A stretch of DNA of 64,000 bases from Bacillota bacterium (GCA_017440275.1 JAFSHN010000050.1:1-64000), one strand, 5' to 3'. Positions 25,084 to 35,070 are shown, numbered from the stretch's first letter. Notes: generated by a model not told the origin, from the sequence alone. A program made the numbers and translations.

Positions 25084-25794
25084 TTATTCTTCTATTGTAC
25101 ATTCGCTGAAATCTTTTGACAATATGTATTTTGTGCATTTGCCGCCAAGCTCTTTTTCTATCAGTTCTTTGAGTTCGTCAAGAGCCGCCTCAAGAATATC
25201 ATCTCTTTCGCCGGCAACTGTTTCAATACACATAAAGGCATTTTGGGTATCTTCTGTAAGCATAGTTCTTACGGATTCTCTCCAGTTAAAACATCTGCAG
25301 ATAGCTCCCGCATTATCCTTGTAAACTACTTCACCAGGATAAGGAGGTTCACTCTTGTCGCTTCCCAATGTGATAAATTCTTCGCTTCCATCTGCTATAG
25401 TAAGTCTGTTGTCACCATCAAAAGCATCAATATCTTCACCACCTACTGGAACACCGTATTTGAGTGAAATCCCGTTATAAAGGTCAACTAACGGATTAAT
25501 TGTGCCTATTTCTCCGCCTTTTGATACTCTCTTCAGCAATGCCTCAATTGAACATCTTGCGCCTTTTTTGGTTTTAAACTTGTAAAAAGCATCTCTCCAT
25601 GTTCTGATTATCGGATTTTCTGTAAATTCCGGATTTTCGATGTGAACCAGCGCACTCTTTTGAGCTGCTTTAAGATAATCAGCATACTTTTCTTCATCTT
25701 CAATATGATTATTGATTCCTTTGCACACCAAAACGCCGATTTTTGCATTAGGAAAAATTTCAAGGAAGTCCTTTTCAATAATAAATTTTTTCAT
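25084..25794 (-). CDS. B3/B4 (PheT-like) domain protein
   Basis: This 236-residue protein has a stand-alone B3/B4 domain related to the editing domain of the phenylalanyl-tRNA synthetase beta chain. The signature runs from NPLVDLYNGISLKYGVP through DIDAFDGD to the CFNWRES segment. Stand-alone forms may hydrolyse mischarged tRNA, but this is not proven. It follows the MATE gene by one base, so it is part of MATE-B3/B4-DUF1847. Confidence 0.88.
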   Translation of the reverse strand: MKKFIIEKDFLEIFPNAKIGVLVCKGINNHIEDEEKYADYLKAAQKSALVHIENPEFTENPIIRTWRDAFYKFKTKKGARCSIEALLKRVSKGGEIGTINPLVDLYNGISLKYGVPVGGEDIDAFDGDNRLTIADGSEEFITLGSDKSEPPYPGEVVYKDNAGAICRCFNWRESVRTMLTEDTQNAFMCIETVAGERDDILEAALDELKELIEKELGGKCTKYILSKDFSECTIEE

Positions 25795-25795
25795 C

Positions 25796-27100
25796 TTATA
25801 CCCTCCTGTATTTTAAAAAAATAATAGCTATTATACTCACGACGGCTTCTGTTGCAGGGTAAGACAGCCATACTCCTGTCATACCAAGTATATTAGACAG
25901 CAGAAATGCCATCGGTACAATCAAAACAATACCTCGTGCAAGAGATATAATTTGTGCAGGCAGTGCTCTTTCAGATGAGCTGAAATATATGGCAACAAAA
26001 ATATTAAATCCTACGAAGAACGATGCCGCAAAATATATTTTAAGACCTGTTTCTGCGATTTCCTGCAGCAAATAGTTATTCTCACTGTTAAAAACGCTCG
26101 TAATCGGTTGTGCAAATACAATCACAACTGCGTATATAGCCGCTGAAATTAAAGCAACAGCCACTATCGCATATTTCATATATTTTTTAATAGCCTTGCT
26201 GTTGCTGCTGCCATAAGCATGGCTGATAAGAGGTTGGCTTCCTTGCGCAATACCATTGAAAATAGCCGTAACTACGATTGAAACATTTGCCACTACCCCA
26301 TAGGCTGCCACCCCGGTGTTTCCTTCAATGCCCAGAATTATAATATTAAAAATCATAATTACAAGACCACCTGAAATTTCAGTTACGAAAGACGGTGTGC
26401 CCAGAGAAGCAATTGCCGCAAGTCGCTTTGACTGCACCTTAATTTTCTTCAGATGAAAGTTGTTGTTTCCTTTCAATTTATGCAAAAGCAAAATAGTTAA
26501 ACTGATTATCGGTGAAAGGCACGTTGCCAATACAGCCCCGAATATTCCCATTTGCAGCGGAAAAATAAATACATAATCCAATATGATATTTGCAAAGCTT
26601 CCCACAAGCTGTGCTGTCATAGACAGATTCGGATCTCCATCGTTCCTTACAAATGCCATAAAAATATTATTCATAAGGAAAAAAGGTGAAAAGAGAAATA
26701 ACATTCTCAAATATGTATAAGTCATATCAAATGTAGACTCATCCGCACCCAGCAAACCAACAATTTCACTGCACAGGAAAAACCCTGCCAGTTCAAAAAG
26801 AATTGCCACCACTATCACTGCAGCGAAAGTATTGTTAAAAACGGCTTCTGCCTCTTCAGCATCTCCTCTGCTTTTGGCAATTGTGAATCGTGTTGCACCG
26901 CCGATTCCAAGCATCAATCCAAAACTTCCCACAAGATTGAAAGCCGGAATTGCAATATTCAAGGCTGCAAGTCCTAACGTGCCCATTCCTTTTGCAATAA
27001 AAAATGTATCTGCAAGAATATAGCACGAAACACCAAGCATACCAAGTATGTTCAGCGATACATATTTACTAAATTGTTTTAATTCTAAATTTCTTTCCAT
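25796..27100 (-). CDS. MATE-family efflux transporter
   Basis: The 434 residues contain 12 membrane helices in two MATE halves. The second half starts near residue 230, and GIAQGSQPLISHAYGS is the typical second-half motif. MATE proteins export drugs or metabolites using Na+ or H+. Substrate unknown. It starts just after terminator 27112-27169 and heads a three-gene run. Confidence 0.88.
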   Translation of the reverse strand: MERNLELKQFSKYVSLNILGMLGVSCYILADTFFIAKGMGTLGLAALNIAIPAFNLVGSFGLMLGIGGATRFTIAKSRGDAEEAEAVFNNTFAAVIVVAILFELAGFFLCSEIVGLLGADESTFDMTYTYLRMLFLFSPFFLMNNIFMAFVRNDGDPNLSMTAQLVGSFANIILDYVFIFPLQMGIFGAVLATCLSPIISLTILLLHKLKGNNNFHLKKIKVQSKRLAAIASLGTPSFVTEISGGLVIMIFNIIILGIEGNTGVAAYGVVANVSIVVTAIFNGIAQGSQPLISHAYGSSNSKAIKKYMKYAIVAVALISAAIYAVVIVFAQPITSVFNSENNYLLQEIAETGLKIYFAASFFVGFNIFVAIYFSSSERALPAQIISLARGIVLIVPMAFLLSNILGMTGVWLSYPATEAVVSIIAIIFLKYRRV

Positions 27101-27111
27101 AATTATCTTCT

Positions 27112-27169
27112 AAAAAAAGCGCTGCACTTCGTATCTTCTAAGGCCTAACGATACGAAATACAAGCGCTT
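27112..27169 (-). terminator. Long-stem terminator of the AI-2E gene
   Basis: AAGCGCT pairs with AGCGCTT and TTCGTATC with GATACGAA, giving a long interrupted stem, followed by seven T on the minus strand. It lies 30 bases past the stop at 27199 and just before the MATE start. Leader attenuation for MATE is possible but less likely. Confidence 0.75.
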
Positions 27170-27198
27170 AAATGCGTTCTTACCCGGCGGCAAGCTAA

Positions 27199-28323
27199 TT
27201 ATTTTGTTATTTGTATATTTTTATTTTTCAGCTGATTGTTCACATTATCTGCCAGCAAAGTGTAGATTACAGCAGTCAGCGGAATAAAGAAAATCATGCC
27301 CAGAAGTCCGAAGAAGTTTCCTCCAACCAAAACTGCTACTACAGTCCACAGTGCAGAAAGACCAACAGAATTACCTACCACATGAGGATAGATGAATTGA
27401 TTTTCAATGAACTGTGCCACCTGGAATACGATTATAAACAGGATTACCTTTGATGGTGCAATCAACGCTATAAGTATAGCTCCGATAAAGCATGACAAGA
27501 ATGCGCCCACATAAGGAATGAATGAGAAAACTCCTGTAAGTACACCTATTAAACCTGCGTAAGGCAATCTGAAAACTGCCAACGACAAGAAAATGAGTCC
27601 TCCCAATATTACCGCTTCCACACACTGTCCTGACAGGAACTTTGTATATGTGTCAGAGATTAGTCTGCAAACATAACATACTTTGTCTGCAATCGGCTTC
27701 TTAAGATATGCGTACACCAGTTTTTTGCCTTGTCTGCCTAAATCGTCTTTACCCATCAGAACATAAATTGCAATGATGAATCCAAACAATCCGTTAAACA
27801 TATAGGAGAAGGTTGAAGTGGTAATTCCAACTATAGAATCTACTACATTTCCCATACCGCCGATGGCTTTTTCTACGATTGATTTCAGGTCAAAGTTTTC
27901 AAGCCATTCTGTCAGGCTGTGCATATCCCACTCAAGAGAGTTCAGATATGCAATTATGTGAGGAACCTGTGCTTCAACAGACTTATATACGCTCTTGGCA
28001 GAACTTGCCAGTTCAGGTATCAAAAGTGTAAATACCAGGAACACAATCAACAGCAAACATATGAAAGTTGCTGAAAGACTTATTCCATACAAAGCCTTAT
28101 TACTTGTTCCCGGCTTTTTAGTCCTGATCTTTGAAAAAAGCTTTTGGAATGCAGTCATAGGCACATTGATTACAAAAGCCAAGACAAGCCCTATTACAAC
28201 AGGCAGTATCAATGCAATGAGGCCTTTAAACAATGCTACCGTTGCAGGCAAATTCATCAACGCTGCATATAGCACAACCCCAAAAGCTATAAAGCCTAAT
28301 ATTTTCTTTGTTTCTTTAGACAT
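27199..28323 (-). CDS. AI-2E family transporter (TqsA/YdiK-like)
   Basis: This 374-residue membrane protein has about seven to eight helices, a soluble middle region (about 120-170), and the family blocks SGQCVEAVILGGLIF and GVFSFIPYVGAF. Members include TqsA (autoinducer-2 export) and Na+/H+ antiporters, so substrate is open. It is the last gene of SulP-ThrH-FTR-AI-2E, with a 12-base gap after the FTR-like gene. Confidence 0.88.
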   Translation of the reverse strand: MSKETKKILGFIAFGVVLYAALMNLPATVALFKGLIALILPVVIGLVLAFVINVPMTAFQKLFSKIRTKKPGTSNKALYGISLSATFICLLLIVFLVFTLLIPELASSAKSVYKSVEAQVPHIIAYLNSLEWDMHSLTEWLENFDLKSIVEKAIGGMGNVVDSIVGITTSTFSYMFNGLFGFIIAIYVLMGKDDLGRQGKKLVYAYLKKPIADKVCYVCRLISDTYTKFLSGQCVEAVILGGLIFLSLAVFRLPYAGLIGVLTGVFSFIPYVGAFLSCFIGAILIALIAPSKVILFIIVFQVAQFIENQFIYPHVVGNSVGLSALWTVVAVLVGGNFFGLLGMIFFIPLTAVIYTLLADNVNNQLKNKNIQITK

Positions 28324-28335
28324 CCAAACACTCCC

Positions 28336-28533
28336 TTATTTTGATTTGTAGTACAACAAGCAGTGGCAATAGCCCTCAAACTCAGGATCTGCGATCTGTT
28401 CTTTGAATTCCTTGCACATACACTTGTTGTCTTCAATTCTCTCTCTTCTGCAAGGACAATATCCCCCCGTATGTTCAAGACCTTCCTTAATCGCCTTAAC
28501 GATTTCAGGGTCCTGATTTAAAGTGACCTTCAT
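28336..28533 (-). CDS. Ferredoxin-thioredoxin reductase catalytic-like protein
   Basis: Only 65 residues, with CPC (26-28), CMC (38-40) and CHC (56-58). This follows the CPC-CPC-CHC pattern of the FTR catalytic chain, which uses a 4Fe-4S cluster next to a redox disulphide. It is much shorter than plant-type FTR but matches the compact bacterial form. The second motif is CMC instead of CPC. No thioredoxin gene is adjacent. Confidence 0.85.
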   Translation of the reverse strand: MKVTLNQDPEIVKAIKEGLEHTGGYCPCRRERIEDNKCMCKEFKEQIADPEFEGYCHCLLYYKSK

Positions 28534-28545
28534 TACCGCCTCCTG

Positions 28546-29148
28546 TTATTTCATTGCGTTCTGAATTGCCGCAAATAAATCTTCGTAAGTTTCATATGCC
28601 GGCACATCAGGGTTTGCCGCCTTAATAGCATCAGTACTTCTGAAGAGGAACCCTGCCTTGCCTGCCTTAATCATTCTCAGGTCGTTGAAACTGTCACCGC
28701 TTGCAATAGTTTCAAAACCTGCAGACTGAAGTGCTTTTACAGTTGAATATTTAGAATCGTCAACTCTCATTTTAAAATCTACAATAGTACCGTCTTCGGC
28801 AACTACCAGCTCATTGCACATAAGAGTAGGCCATCCCAGTTTTTTCATAAGAGGCTTTGCAAACTGAGTGAAAGTATCACTTACGATTACAACCTGACCG
28901 TTTTCGCGGAGTGCATCGAGGAATTCCTTCGCACCGGGAAGCGGATCAATCTTCGCAATTGTATCCTGAATTTCTTTGAGGCCCAGACCGTGTTCTTTGA
29001 GAATATCAATGCGGTACTTCATAAGCTTGTCGTAATCAGGTTCATCACGAGTTGTCTTTTTCAGTTCAGGAATACCTGTAACTTCAGCAAATTCAATCCA
29101 AATTTCAGGAACTAAAACGCCTTCTAAGTCTAAGCAAGTAATATACAT
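28546..29148 (-). CDS. thrH: ThrH-type phosphoserine phosphatase
   Basis: This 200-residue HAD enzyme has the nucleophile motif DLEGVLVPE (first Asp at residue 7), IVSDTFTQF and GDSFNDLRMI. ThrH hydrolyses phosphoserine and can transfer phosphate to homoserine. It would support serine formation. It lies between the SulP and FTR-like genes with short gaps. Confidence 0.92.
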   Translation of the reverse strand: MYITCLDLEGVLVPEIWIEFAEVTGIPELKKTTRDEPDYDKLMKYRIDILKEHGLGLKEIQDTIAKIDPLPGAKEFLDALRENGQVVIVSDTFTQFAKPLMKKLGWPTLMCNELVVAEDGTIVDFKMRVDDSKYSTVKALQSAGFETIASGDSFNDLRMIKAGKAGFLFRSTDAIKAANPDVPAYETYEDLFAAIQNAMK

Positions 29149-29163
29149 AAATTTATCCTCCTC

Positions 29164-30810
29164 TTACATATGTTCCTTCTGCGCAATCAGAATAGCCTGT
29201 TCAGCACTCTGGAATACATATTTTTCACCAATTAAATCAATCAATCCGCCTTGTCTCATCTTTTCGAGAACTTTAGGCTGCACGCTTGTAAGATATACTT
29301 CTGTACCGTTGGCTTCAAGATCCTGAACAAGTTCTGTCAGTGCCTGAATACCGGAGAGGTCTATCATAGGAACACCTCTCATAGAAAGAATCAAGCCTTC
29401 TGTCACGCCCTCTTCTTCCTTAAGTTTGCTTGCAATCTTATTTGTTACAGCAAAGAAGATTGCTCCGGTAAGGTAAACCACCTTCACCTTCTTGGAAACC
29501 TTTTCTAAACTGATTCCCACATCTTCTAATCTGTCTTTATCTATTTCACTTATGTTGATTTCGATATCTGTCAGTTTAACAAGAATTAAGAAGGCTGATA
29601 ATGCTACACCAATGATGATTGCCTGTGTCAGATCCAGGAATACTGTTGCAACCATTGTAATTGCAAATTTTGTAATACCTGATTTGAACTTGTGGCTAAA
29701 GATGAACTTGATGTTATCCCAGTCGTTCATTCTCCATGCTGTTACAATGAGAATTCCGGCAAGAGCGGACAGTGGAATAGCTGACATTACAGGTGCAAGC
29801 ACAAACATTGACAGTAAAAGAATTACTGCATGTATAATTCCGGCAAGTCTTGTTTCGGAACCGGCTTTGATAACTACACTTGTTCTTGCGATAGCTGCAG
29901 TTGCAGGAACACCACCGAACAATGGAATCACCATATTGCCAACCCCTTGTGCAATCAATTCTCTGTCAGCGTTGAAGTTTTCTTTCTTCATTTTGCTGGC
30001 AGATGCACCGCAAAGCAAACTTTCAATCATTCCCAAAGCAGCTATTGAAAGCGCCGGAACTACCAAATCCCAGAACTGTTCTAAATTCAATCCTGCAATA
30101 GATAATCTGTCTTCAAGGAAGAGGCTCTTTGGAATGTCACCAACCACTTCCACGTCAGGCTGCAGAAAATGACAAACTATTAAAACAATTATGATAGATG
30201 CCAATGATGATGGCAATTTTTCGTTCAGTTTCTTAGGCCAGATAAGCATCAGTGCTATAACTGCAGCGCCGATTGCCACAGCCTGCCAATTTGGATCAAA
30301 TCCTTGTGTGAAGTATGATGCAACCTTTGCTATTGCCAGCTCGCCTTCTGATTTAACACCGAAGAAGTTGTCAAGCTGTCCAAGGGCAATGATAACAGCA
30401 ATCCCAGACGTAAATCCTGTAATAACTGACGAAGGAATAAGATATATGATTCTTCCCAGTTTCAGTACACCTGCTGCTACCAGAATCGCACCTGCAAGAA
30501 AACACGCAATCAGGATACCCTGTATGCCATATTGAGCTGCTAAAGTAATGAGAATTGCGGACATTGCTCCTGTAGGACCGGAAATTTGGAAAGAGGCACC
30601 GGATAAAATACTGATAACAATACCGCCGATAATTGCTGTAACAAGCCCTGCCGCCGCTGTGGCTCCTGAACTGACACCGAAAGCCAGTGCCAATGGAAGA
30701 GCTACTGCTGCAACCGTAATCCCCGCCATAAGGTCTTTTGAGAACTTTTGTCCATTATATCCTTCGAATTCATTTTTCAAGTCGCTTATGTAAGTTTTAA
30801 CCAAATTCAT
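29164..30810 (-). CDS. SulP-family anion transporter with STAS domain
   Basis: About 548 residues: some 12 to 14 membrane helices starting with AGITVAAVALPLALAFG, then a C-terminal STAS domain (about 435-548) with LSMRGVPMIDLSGIQAL. SulP proteins carry sulfate, bicarbonate or dicarboxylates. The frame is open to 30828, but AGGAG lies five bases before the ATG at 30810, whereas the upstream ATG has no ribosome site, so 30810 is preferred. Confidence 0.92.
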   Translation of the reverse strand: MNLVKTYISDLKNEFEGYNGQKFSKDLMAGITVAAVALPLALAFGVSSGATAAAGLVTAIIGGIVISILSGASFQISGPTGAMSAILITLAAQYGIQGILIACFLAGAILVAAGVLKLGRIIYLIPSSVITGFTSGIAVIIALGQLDNFFGVKSEGELAIAKVASYFTQGFDPNWQAVAIGAAVIALMLIWPKKLNEKLPSSLASIIIVLIVCHFLQPDVEVVGDIPKSLFLEDRLSIAGLNLEQFWDLVVPALSIAALGMIESLLCGASASKMKKENFNADRELIAQGVGNMVIPLFGGVPATAAIARTSVVIKAGSETRLAGIIHAVILLLSMFVLAPVMSAIPLSALAGILIVTAWRMNDWDNIKFIFSHKFKSGITKFAITMVATVFLDLTQAIIIGVALSAFLILVKLTDIEINISEIDKDRLEDVGISLEKVSKKVKVVYLTGAIFFAVTNKIASKLKEEEGVTEGLILSMRGVPMIDLSGIQALTELVQDLEANGTEVYLTSVQPKVLEKMRQGGLIDLIGEKYVFQSAEQAILIAQKEHM

Positions 30811-30936
30811 TTGTTCTCCTGTTCTCATAATTCACAATATTTTCTAAGCAATTATTATATCACAATCAGGTCTAAAATCAAAGCATCTTTATTATTCAAA
30901 TTCATCTCTAATTTGTTAAAAACGCCCATTTTTCAA

Positions 30937-30965
30937 TTGCATTACAAGGTCCAAAGTTGTATAAT
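30937..30965 (+). promoter_or_regulatory. Promoter of the bactofilin operon
   Basis: TTGCAT (30937-30942) and TATAAT (30960-30965) are 17 bases apart on the plus strand. The predicted start lies about 27 bases before the ATG. Confidence 0.75.
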
Positions 30966-30998
30966 ATATGTAATTATGTCATAGAGAGGACTAAAGCT

Positions 30999-31628
30999 AT
31001 GAAAAACAACTTTACACAGGCTCTAAAAGAGCTAACAGGGTTTGACGGTGAGCCAAACGAAAAGGCTGCACCGGCTTATGAATTCACTGAAAATATGGAA
31101 TCTGCAAGTTTTGAAACTATCAAAGTAGAAGAACCTGTAGTAACATACAAGGAATTTTCCGATACAAGTTCAGAAGAAAGCACCCGCATCACTGCTACAA
31201 TGGTTATCAAAGGAAACATTGAATCCAAAGATAACATTTTTGTCAACGGCGAGGTAGTCGGTGACATTAAGACTTCTGCAAATATCAATGCCACAAATTT
31301 AATTTTAGGCAATGTTTCCGCTTCCGAAATGTTCCTGAACAACGCTCGTGTAAGAGGCAATATCACACTGAACGGTGATTTTATGGTAGGCAACAACTCC
31401 GTAGTTGTAGGAGACATCAAGTGTACCAACCTCACTGTTGCAGGAAAAATCAAAGGAAACTGCAAGGTAGACAAGACTACTGCTCTTTCCAAAGAAGCTT
31501 ACATATCAGGTGATATCGCAACAGATAATATCGCCACAGAACAGGGAGCAAAGATCAACGGTGCTGTAACAATCATCGGCGGTACTCAGGATATAGATGC
31601 TGATTTTGATTTTGGAGGTGAATTCTAA
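30999..31628 (+). CDS. Bactofilin with long N-terminal extension
   Basis: A polymer-forming cytoskeletal domain (about residues 65-190) shows the beta-helix repeat pattern, with IKGNIESKDNIFVNGEVVGD and repeated G-N/D-I steps. An acidic, flexible N-terminus of about 60 residues precedes it. GAGAGG lies nine bases before the ATG at 30999; upstream in-frame codons lack a ribosome site. Bactofilins build membrane-associated filaments that place cell-wall enzymes. The stop overlaps the next bactofilin ATG by one base. Confidence 0.92.
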   Translation: MKNNFTQALKELTGFDGEPNEKAAPAYEFTENMESASFETIKVEEPVVTYKEFSDTSSEESTRITATMVIKGNIESKDNIFVNGEVVGDIKTSANINATNLILGNVSASEMFLNNARVRGNITLNGDFMVGNNSVVVGDIKCTNLTVAGKIKGNCKVDKTTALSKEAYISGDIATDNIATEQGAKINGAVTIIGGTQDIDADFDFGGEF

Positions 31629-32083
31629 TGGCAGAAAAAACTTTTGAAACAAACCAGATTGTATCCGAAATGCAAAACGAAATGGGTATCATCGGTCCTA
31701 AAACCAAGATTACAGGTAATATCACAACTAATGGCCATGTGAACGTAAAAGGTTCTATTAACGGAAATATCGATGCAAAAGGAAACGTAATCGTATCCGG
31801 TTCAGTTAAAGGAAGCATCAAGTGTGATAACTTATTGATTGAATGCGGCAATATGACAGCAGAGATCGAAGCCAAGAACCTGGTATCAGTCAAAGACGCT
31901 GTTGTTTTTAACGGAACTATCCATTGTAAAGACATCACTGTCACAGGCACAATTAACGGTGACATAATCGCTTCCGGCAAAGTCGGTTTATCCAGCACTG
32001 CAGTAGTTAAAGGCAATATCAAAGCCGCTGCTATGGGTATGGAAATCGGTGCTAAAATTGAAGGCAACATCGCAATATCATAA
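31628..32083 (+). CDS. Second bactofilin
   Basis: The 151 residues are almost entirely a bactofilin beta-helix, with ITGNITTNGHVNVKGSINGN followed by regular six-residue turns. It lacks the long acidic extension of its partner, so the two may co-polymerise, with one giving the membrane or partner link. A polysaccharide deacetylase gene follows 20 bases downstream, which ties the pair to envelope work. Confidence 0.93.
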   Translation: MAEKTFETNQIVSEMQNEMGIIGPKTKITGNITTNGHVNVKGSINGNIDAKGNVIVSGSVKGSIKCDNLLIECGNMTAEIEAKNLVSVKDAVVFNGTIHCKDITVTGTINGDIIASGKVGLSSTAVVKGNIKAAAMGMEIGAKIEGNIAIS

Positions 32084-32103
32084 CTTGAAATGGAGAACAA
32101 CGA

Positions 32104-33012
32104 ATGACCGTAAAACAATGGAAACAGGTGATTACGATATCCGTCATAGTTATAATAGTAGTACTGCTCGCTTTAACCATATTTTTCGGCATCCGTTACA
32201 GTCACTATGCAAATCTGTCCGAGGAGGGCAGCATCATCGACTTATCAGAATATGATGATATTGATACAAGAGAAGCTACAAGAATATTTAAATACTTTAA
32301 CTCAGTTGATGCAGAAGGTACTTTTGACTACCAATCGAAATATTCTTCTCTGTATGTAGATAATGACTTTAACTTTGTTGATAAAGAAGGAAAGGTTTGC
32401 TATCTTACTTTCGATGACGGTCCAAACAAAAATGTGACACCTCAGGTCTTGGACACTTTGAAGAAATATGATGTCAAAGCCACTTTTTTCGTGGTATATA
32501 GAGATGGCAGTGCTGAACGTGCCTTATACAAAAGAATTGTAGAAGAAGGGCATACTTTGGCGGTTCACACAGCAAGCCACAACTATACAAAAATTTATTC
32601 TTCAGTTGATGCATATCTGGACGACTTTGAAAGAATAACAAAACAAATCGAATCCACTACAGGCATCAAGCCAACACTGTTCCGTTTCCCGGGTGGTTCC
32701 ATCAATTCATACAATATGGAAATCTACCGTGAGTTGGTTGCCGAAATGATCAGACGAGGATATGTGTATTATGACTGGAATGTGTCCAGCGGTGATGCAT
32801 CGTCTTCTCGTGTGAGTGTAAGTACAATTACTAAAAACGTTCTCAACGGATGCAGCAAGGGCTCCGACGACAAAATCGTCCTCATGCACGATGGTTCAGG
32901 TCACGGCAACACAGCAGATGCCCTGCCGGGTATTATAGAAGGTTTAAAAAAGCAAGGCTATACATTCTCAGGCCTTGATAACACTGTTGCACCTGCAATG
33001 TTCGGATTCTAA
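32104..33012 (+). CDS. Membrane-anchored polysaccharide deacetylase
   Basis: The 302-residue protein has one N-terminal membrane helix (about 9-31) and an extracellular NodB domain with YLTFDDGPNKN (metal Asp pair), HTASHNY and RFPGGS. These proteins remove N-acetyl groups from peptidoglycan or related glycans. It is co-transcribed with two bactofilins, which may localise it. The gene ends at a strong terminator. Confidence 0.92.
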   Translation: MTVKQWKQVITISVIVIIVVLLALTIFFGIRYSHYANLSEEGSIIDLSEYDDIDTREATRIFKYFNSVDAEGTFDYQSKYSSLYVDNDFNFVDKEGKVCYLTFDDGPNKNVTPQVLDTLKKYDVKATFFVVYRDGSAERALYKRIVEEGHTLAVHTASHNYTKIYSSVDAYLDDFERITKQIESTTGIKPTLFRFPGGSINSYNMEIYRELVAEMIRRGYVYYDWNVSSGDASSSRVSVSTITKNVLNGCSKGSDDKIVLMHDGSGHGNTADALPGIIEGLKKQGYTFSGLDNTVAPAMFGF

Positions 33013-33030
33013 TCATAACAAAAAATAACC

Positions 33031-33062
33031 AGTCCCGCTTTTTTCAAAGCGGGACTTTTTTA
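33031..33062. terminator. Bidirectional terminator
   Basis: AGTCCCGCTTT (33031-33041) and AAAGCGGGACT (33046-33056) form a perfect 11-base stem followed by six T on the plus strand and a T-rich run on the minus strand. It lies between convergent genes. Confidence 0.92.
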
Positions 33063-34421
33063 ATTCATTTTTTTCATTTCGTTCCGCAGCATAAACACGG
33101 CTGTCACGGCTGCCATAAAATCTGCAATAGGACCTGCATACATTATTCCGTCAATGCCTAAGAACATCGGGAATAAGACAATAAGCGGAAGCAGAAATAT
33201 TATCTGTCTTGTCAGACCCAGAAACAATCCTTTCATAGGTTTCCCGATTGAAGTAAAGAAAGTAGACGACATGGGCTGTACACTGTTTAAAAAAGTACAG
33301 AACAGATAAATCCTGAAATACCGCTCCGAAAAAGCATAATACATTTCTGAACCATCACCGAAAATACCGATTATCTGACGAGGAAATACTTGGAATATCA
33401 AGAAAGCAATAAAGCATATGACACTTGCAGCTTTGATAGCCAGCTTAACCACTTCTTTAACTCTGTCGTTTTGTTCCGCCCCATAATTGAAACTGGAAAT
33501 TGGCTGCATCCCGTGCGAAATCCCAATACAGAAGCAAAAGAAAATAAAACTTACTTTATTTATAATTCCGGCACAGGCTAACGGTACCGACTCTCCATAA
33601 ACGGACATGGCACCGTAATAAGTGAGCGAGTTATTCATAACAATCTGCACAGTCATCATGGCAAAGTGATTAAAAAACTGAGCAAGTCCGAGACTCATAG
33701 CATATCCAGCCACATGACGATTTACAACCAAATGCTTATGTTCAAGCTTTCCTGCTTTGAACTTAAAAAGATATGCAACCACCATTATGCCGGCAATTAC
33801 CTGCCCTGTTATTGTGGCGATTGCCGCACCGGTCATTCCCATCCCTAATCCAAAGATGAGAATTGGATCTAAAATCACATTTATAACAGCTCCGGAAATG
33901 TTACACATCATAGAATACTTGGGGCTTCCATCGGCTCTTACCAGATGTGCTCCGCCATTAGAAAGAATCACAAAAGGAAAACCCAGTGCAACAATTCTTA
34001 CATATTCTTTTGCATAGCCCAGAACATTATCCGGCGAGCCGAAAAAGATCAGTAAGGGTTCTAAAAATATCTGTGTAACAATACACAGTACTATCCCAAT
34101 ACAAAACAGCAGTACGCTCGCGTTGCCGATATAGTAAAGAGCCTTTTCTCTATCTCCTCGACCCATTGTCAAATTGAACGCAGCTGAAGAACCAACACCC
34201 AGCATAAGTGCCATTGCTGTGCAAATTGTTGTCAAAGGAAACGCCACATTTGTAGCCGCATTCCCCAGTTCACCTATAGCTTGGCCGATGAACACTTGGT
34301 CCACAATGTTGTATAGTGCGCCTACCAACATGGCGATTATGCTTGGAACAGCAAACTTTCTTAGCATCGGTCCGATGGGCTGTGTGCCTAATGGATTTGT
34401 CATTACATTATCTTTTTCCAT
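33060..34421 (-). CDS. MATE-family efflux transporter
   Basis: The 453-residue protein has 12 membrane helices; MLRKFAVPSIIAMLVGALYN opens helix one and GISHGMQPISSFNYGA marks the second half. It is closest in style to the MepA-like MATE group of Firmicutes. Substrate unknown. AAGGAT lies before the ATG. It follows the flavin reductase gene by three bases. Confidence 0.88.
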   Translation of the reverse strand: MEKDNVMTNPLGTQPIGPMLRKFAVPSIIAMLVGALYNIVDQVFIGQAIGELGNAATNVAFPLTTICTAMALMLGVGSSAAFNLTMGRGDREKALYYIGNASVLLFCIGIVLCIVTQIFLEPLLIFFGSPDNVLGYAKEYVRIVALGFPFVILSNGGAHLVRADGSPKYSMMCNISGAVINVILDPILIFGLGMGMTGAAIATITGQVIAGIMVVAYLFKFKAGKLEHKHLVVNRHVAGYAMSLGLAQFFNHFAMMTVQIVMNNSLTYYGAMSVYGESVPLACAGIINKVSFIFFCFCIGISHGMQPISSFNYGAEQNDRVKEVVKLAIKAASVICFIAFLIFQVFPRQIIGIFGDGSEMYYAFSERYFRIYLFCTFLNSVQPMSSTFFTSIGKPMKGLFLGLTRQIIFLLPLIVLFPMFLGIDGIMYAGPIADFMAAVTAVFMLRNEMKKMN

Positions 34422-34424
34422 TTT

Positions 34425-34964
34425 TTATCCTTCTATAATGTAAGCACTGACGATTTCGCCATAATAAACTATGTGTGCATCCCTATTGGAGCCATAAAAC
34501 AATCCGTCTACATTCTGCGGATAGTATTTTGCCTTTATTTCATCAGGAATCGCTGCAAGATCCTGCTTCTGGCGATACAGAACCTTACATTCCAGGGTCA
34601 ACGGCAATTCTTTAATTCCGGGAGTATTTATCACATCCGGCGTTTCAAGCGTCAGCCCCAAAGTTCCCACTTTGTCTGTATCCCTGCCGGATTTGCTGCC
34701 GCAGAAGCCTATAATCTTTTTATCATACTCGCCATAGGGCGTATTGACCGTGAATTCTAAAGTTTCGTCAAGCATACCTCTTGTGAATCTATTTTCGCGC
34801 ACATATGCCACAAAAATCGGTTTGCCCCATTCTATACCTATATGCCCCCAACCGATGGTCATAGAATTAACCTTGTCACCGCATTTTGCAGTAAGCAAAA
34901 TTCCGTCATCTAAAGATTTTATGATATCACCCGCATAATCAAAGGCATTAATATACTTTTTCAT
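34425..34964 (-). CDS. Flavin reductase family protein
   Basis: This 179-residue protein has a FMN-binding split-barrel fold, with ILLTAKCGDKVNSMTIGWGH and the RFTRGMLDET segment. Members reduce free flavins or act as flavodoxin-like redox proteins in anaerobes. It is coupled to the MATE gene by a three-base gap. Confidence 0.85.
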   Translation of the reverse strand: MKKYINAFDYAGDIIKSLDDGILLTAKCGDKVNSMTIGWGHIGIEWGKPIFVAYVRENRFTRGMLDETLEFTVNTPYGEYDKKIIGFCGSKSGRDTDKVGTLGLTLETPDVINTPGIKELPLTLECKVLYRQKQDLAAIPDEIKAKYYPQNVDGLFYGSNRDAHIVYYGEIVSAYIIEG

Positions 34965-35041
34965 AATTCCACCTCACTTTTCTTGATACGATTTTACTCC
35001 CCGACAGGTGTGCTCGTCAATACGATGGGATGCCAGACATT

Positions 35042-35070
35042 AAAAAAGCCCCGGATTCTTCCGAGGCTTT
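35042..35070 (-). terminator. Terminator of the AGCS symporter gene
   Basis: AAAGCCCCGGA (35045-35055) pairs with TCCGAGGCTTT (35060-35070) with one mismatch. A T-run follows on the minus strand. Confidence 0.85.

Noticed and set aside
27112..27169. T-box or leader attenuator for the MATE gene
   Set aside because: No T-box sequence or specifier loop is seen. A simple stem with seven T just after the AI-2E gene is explained as its terminator.
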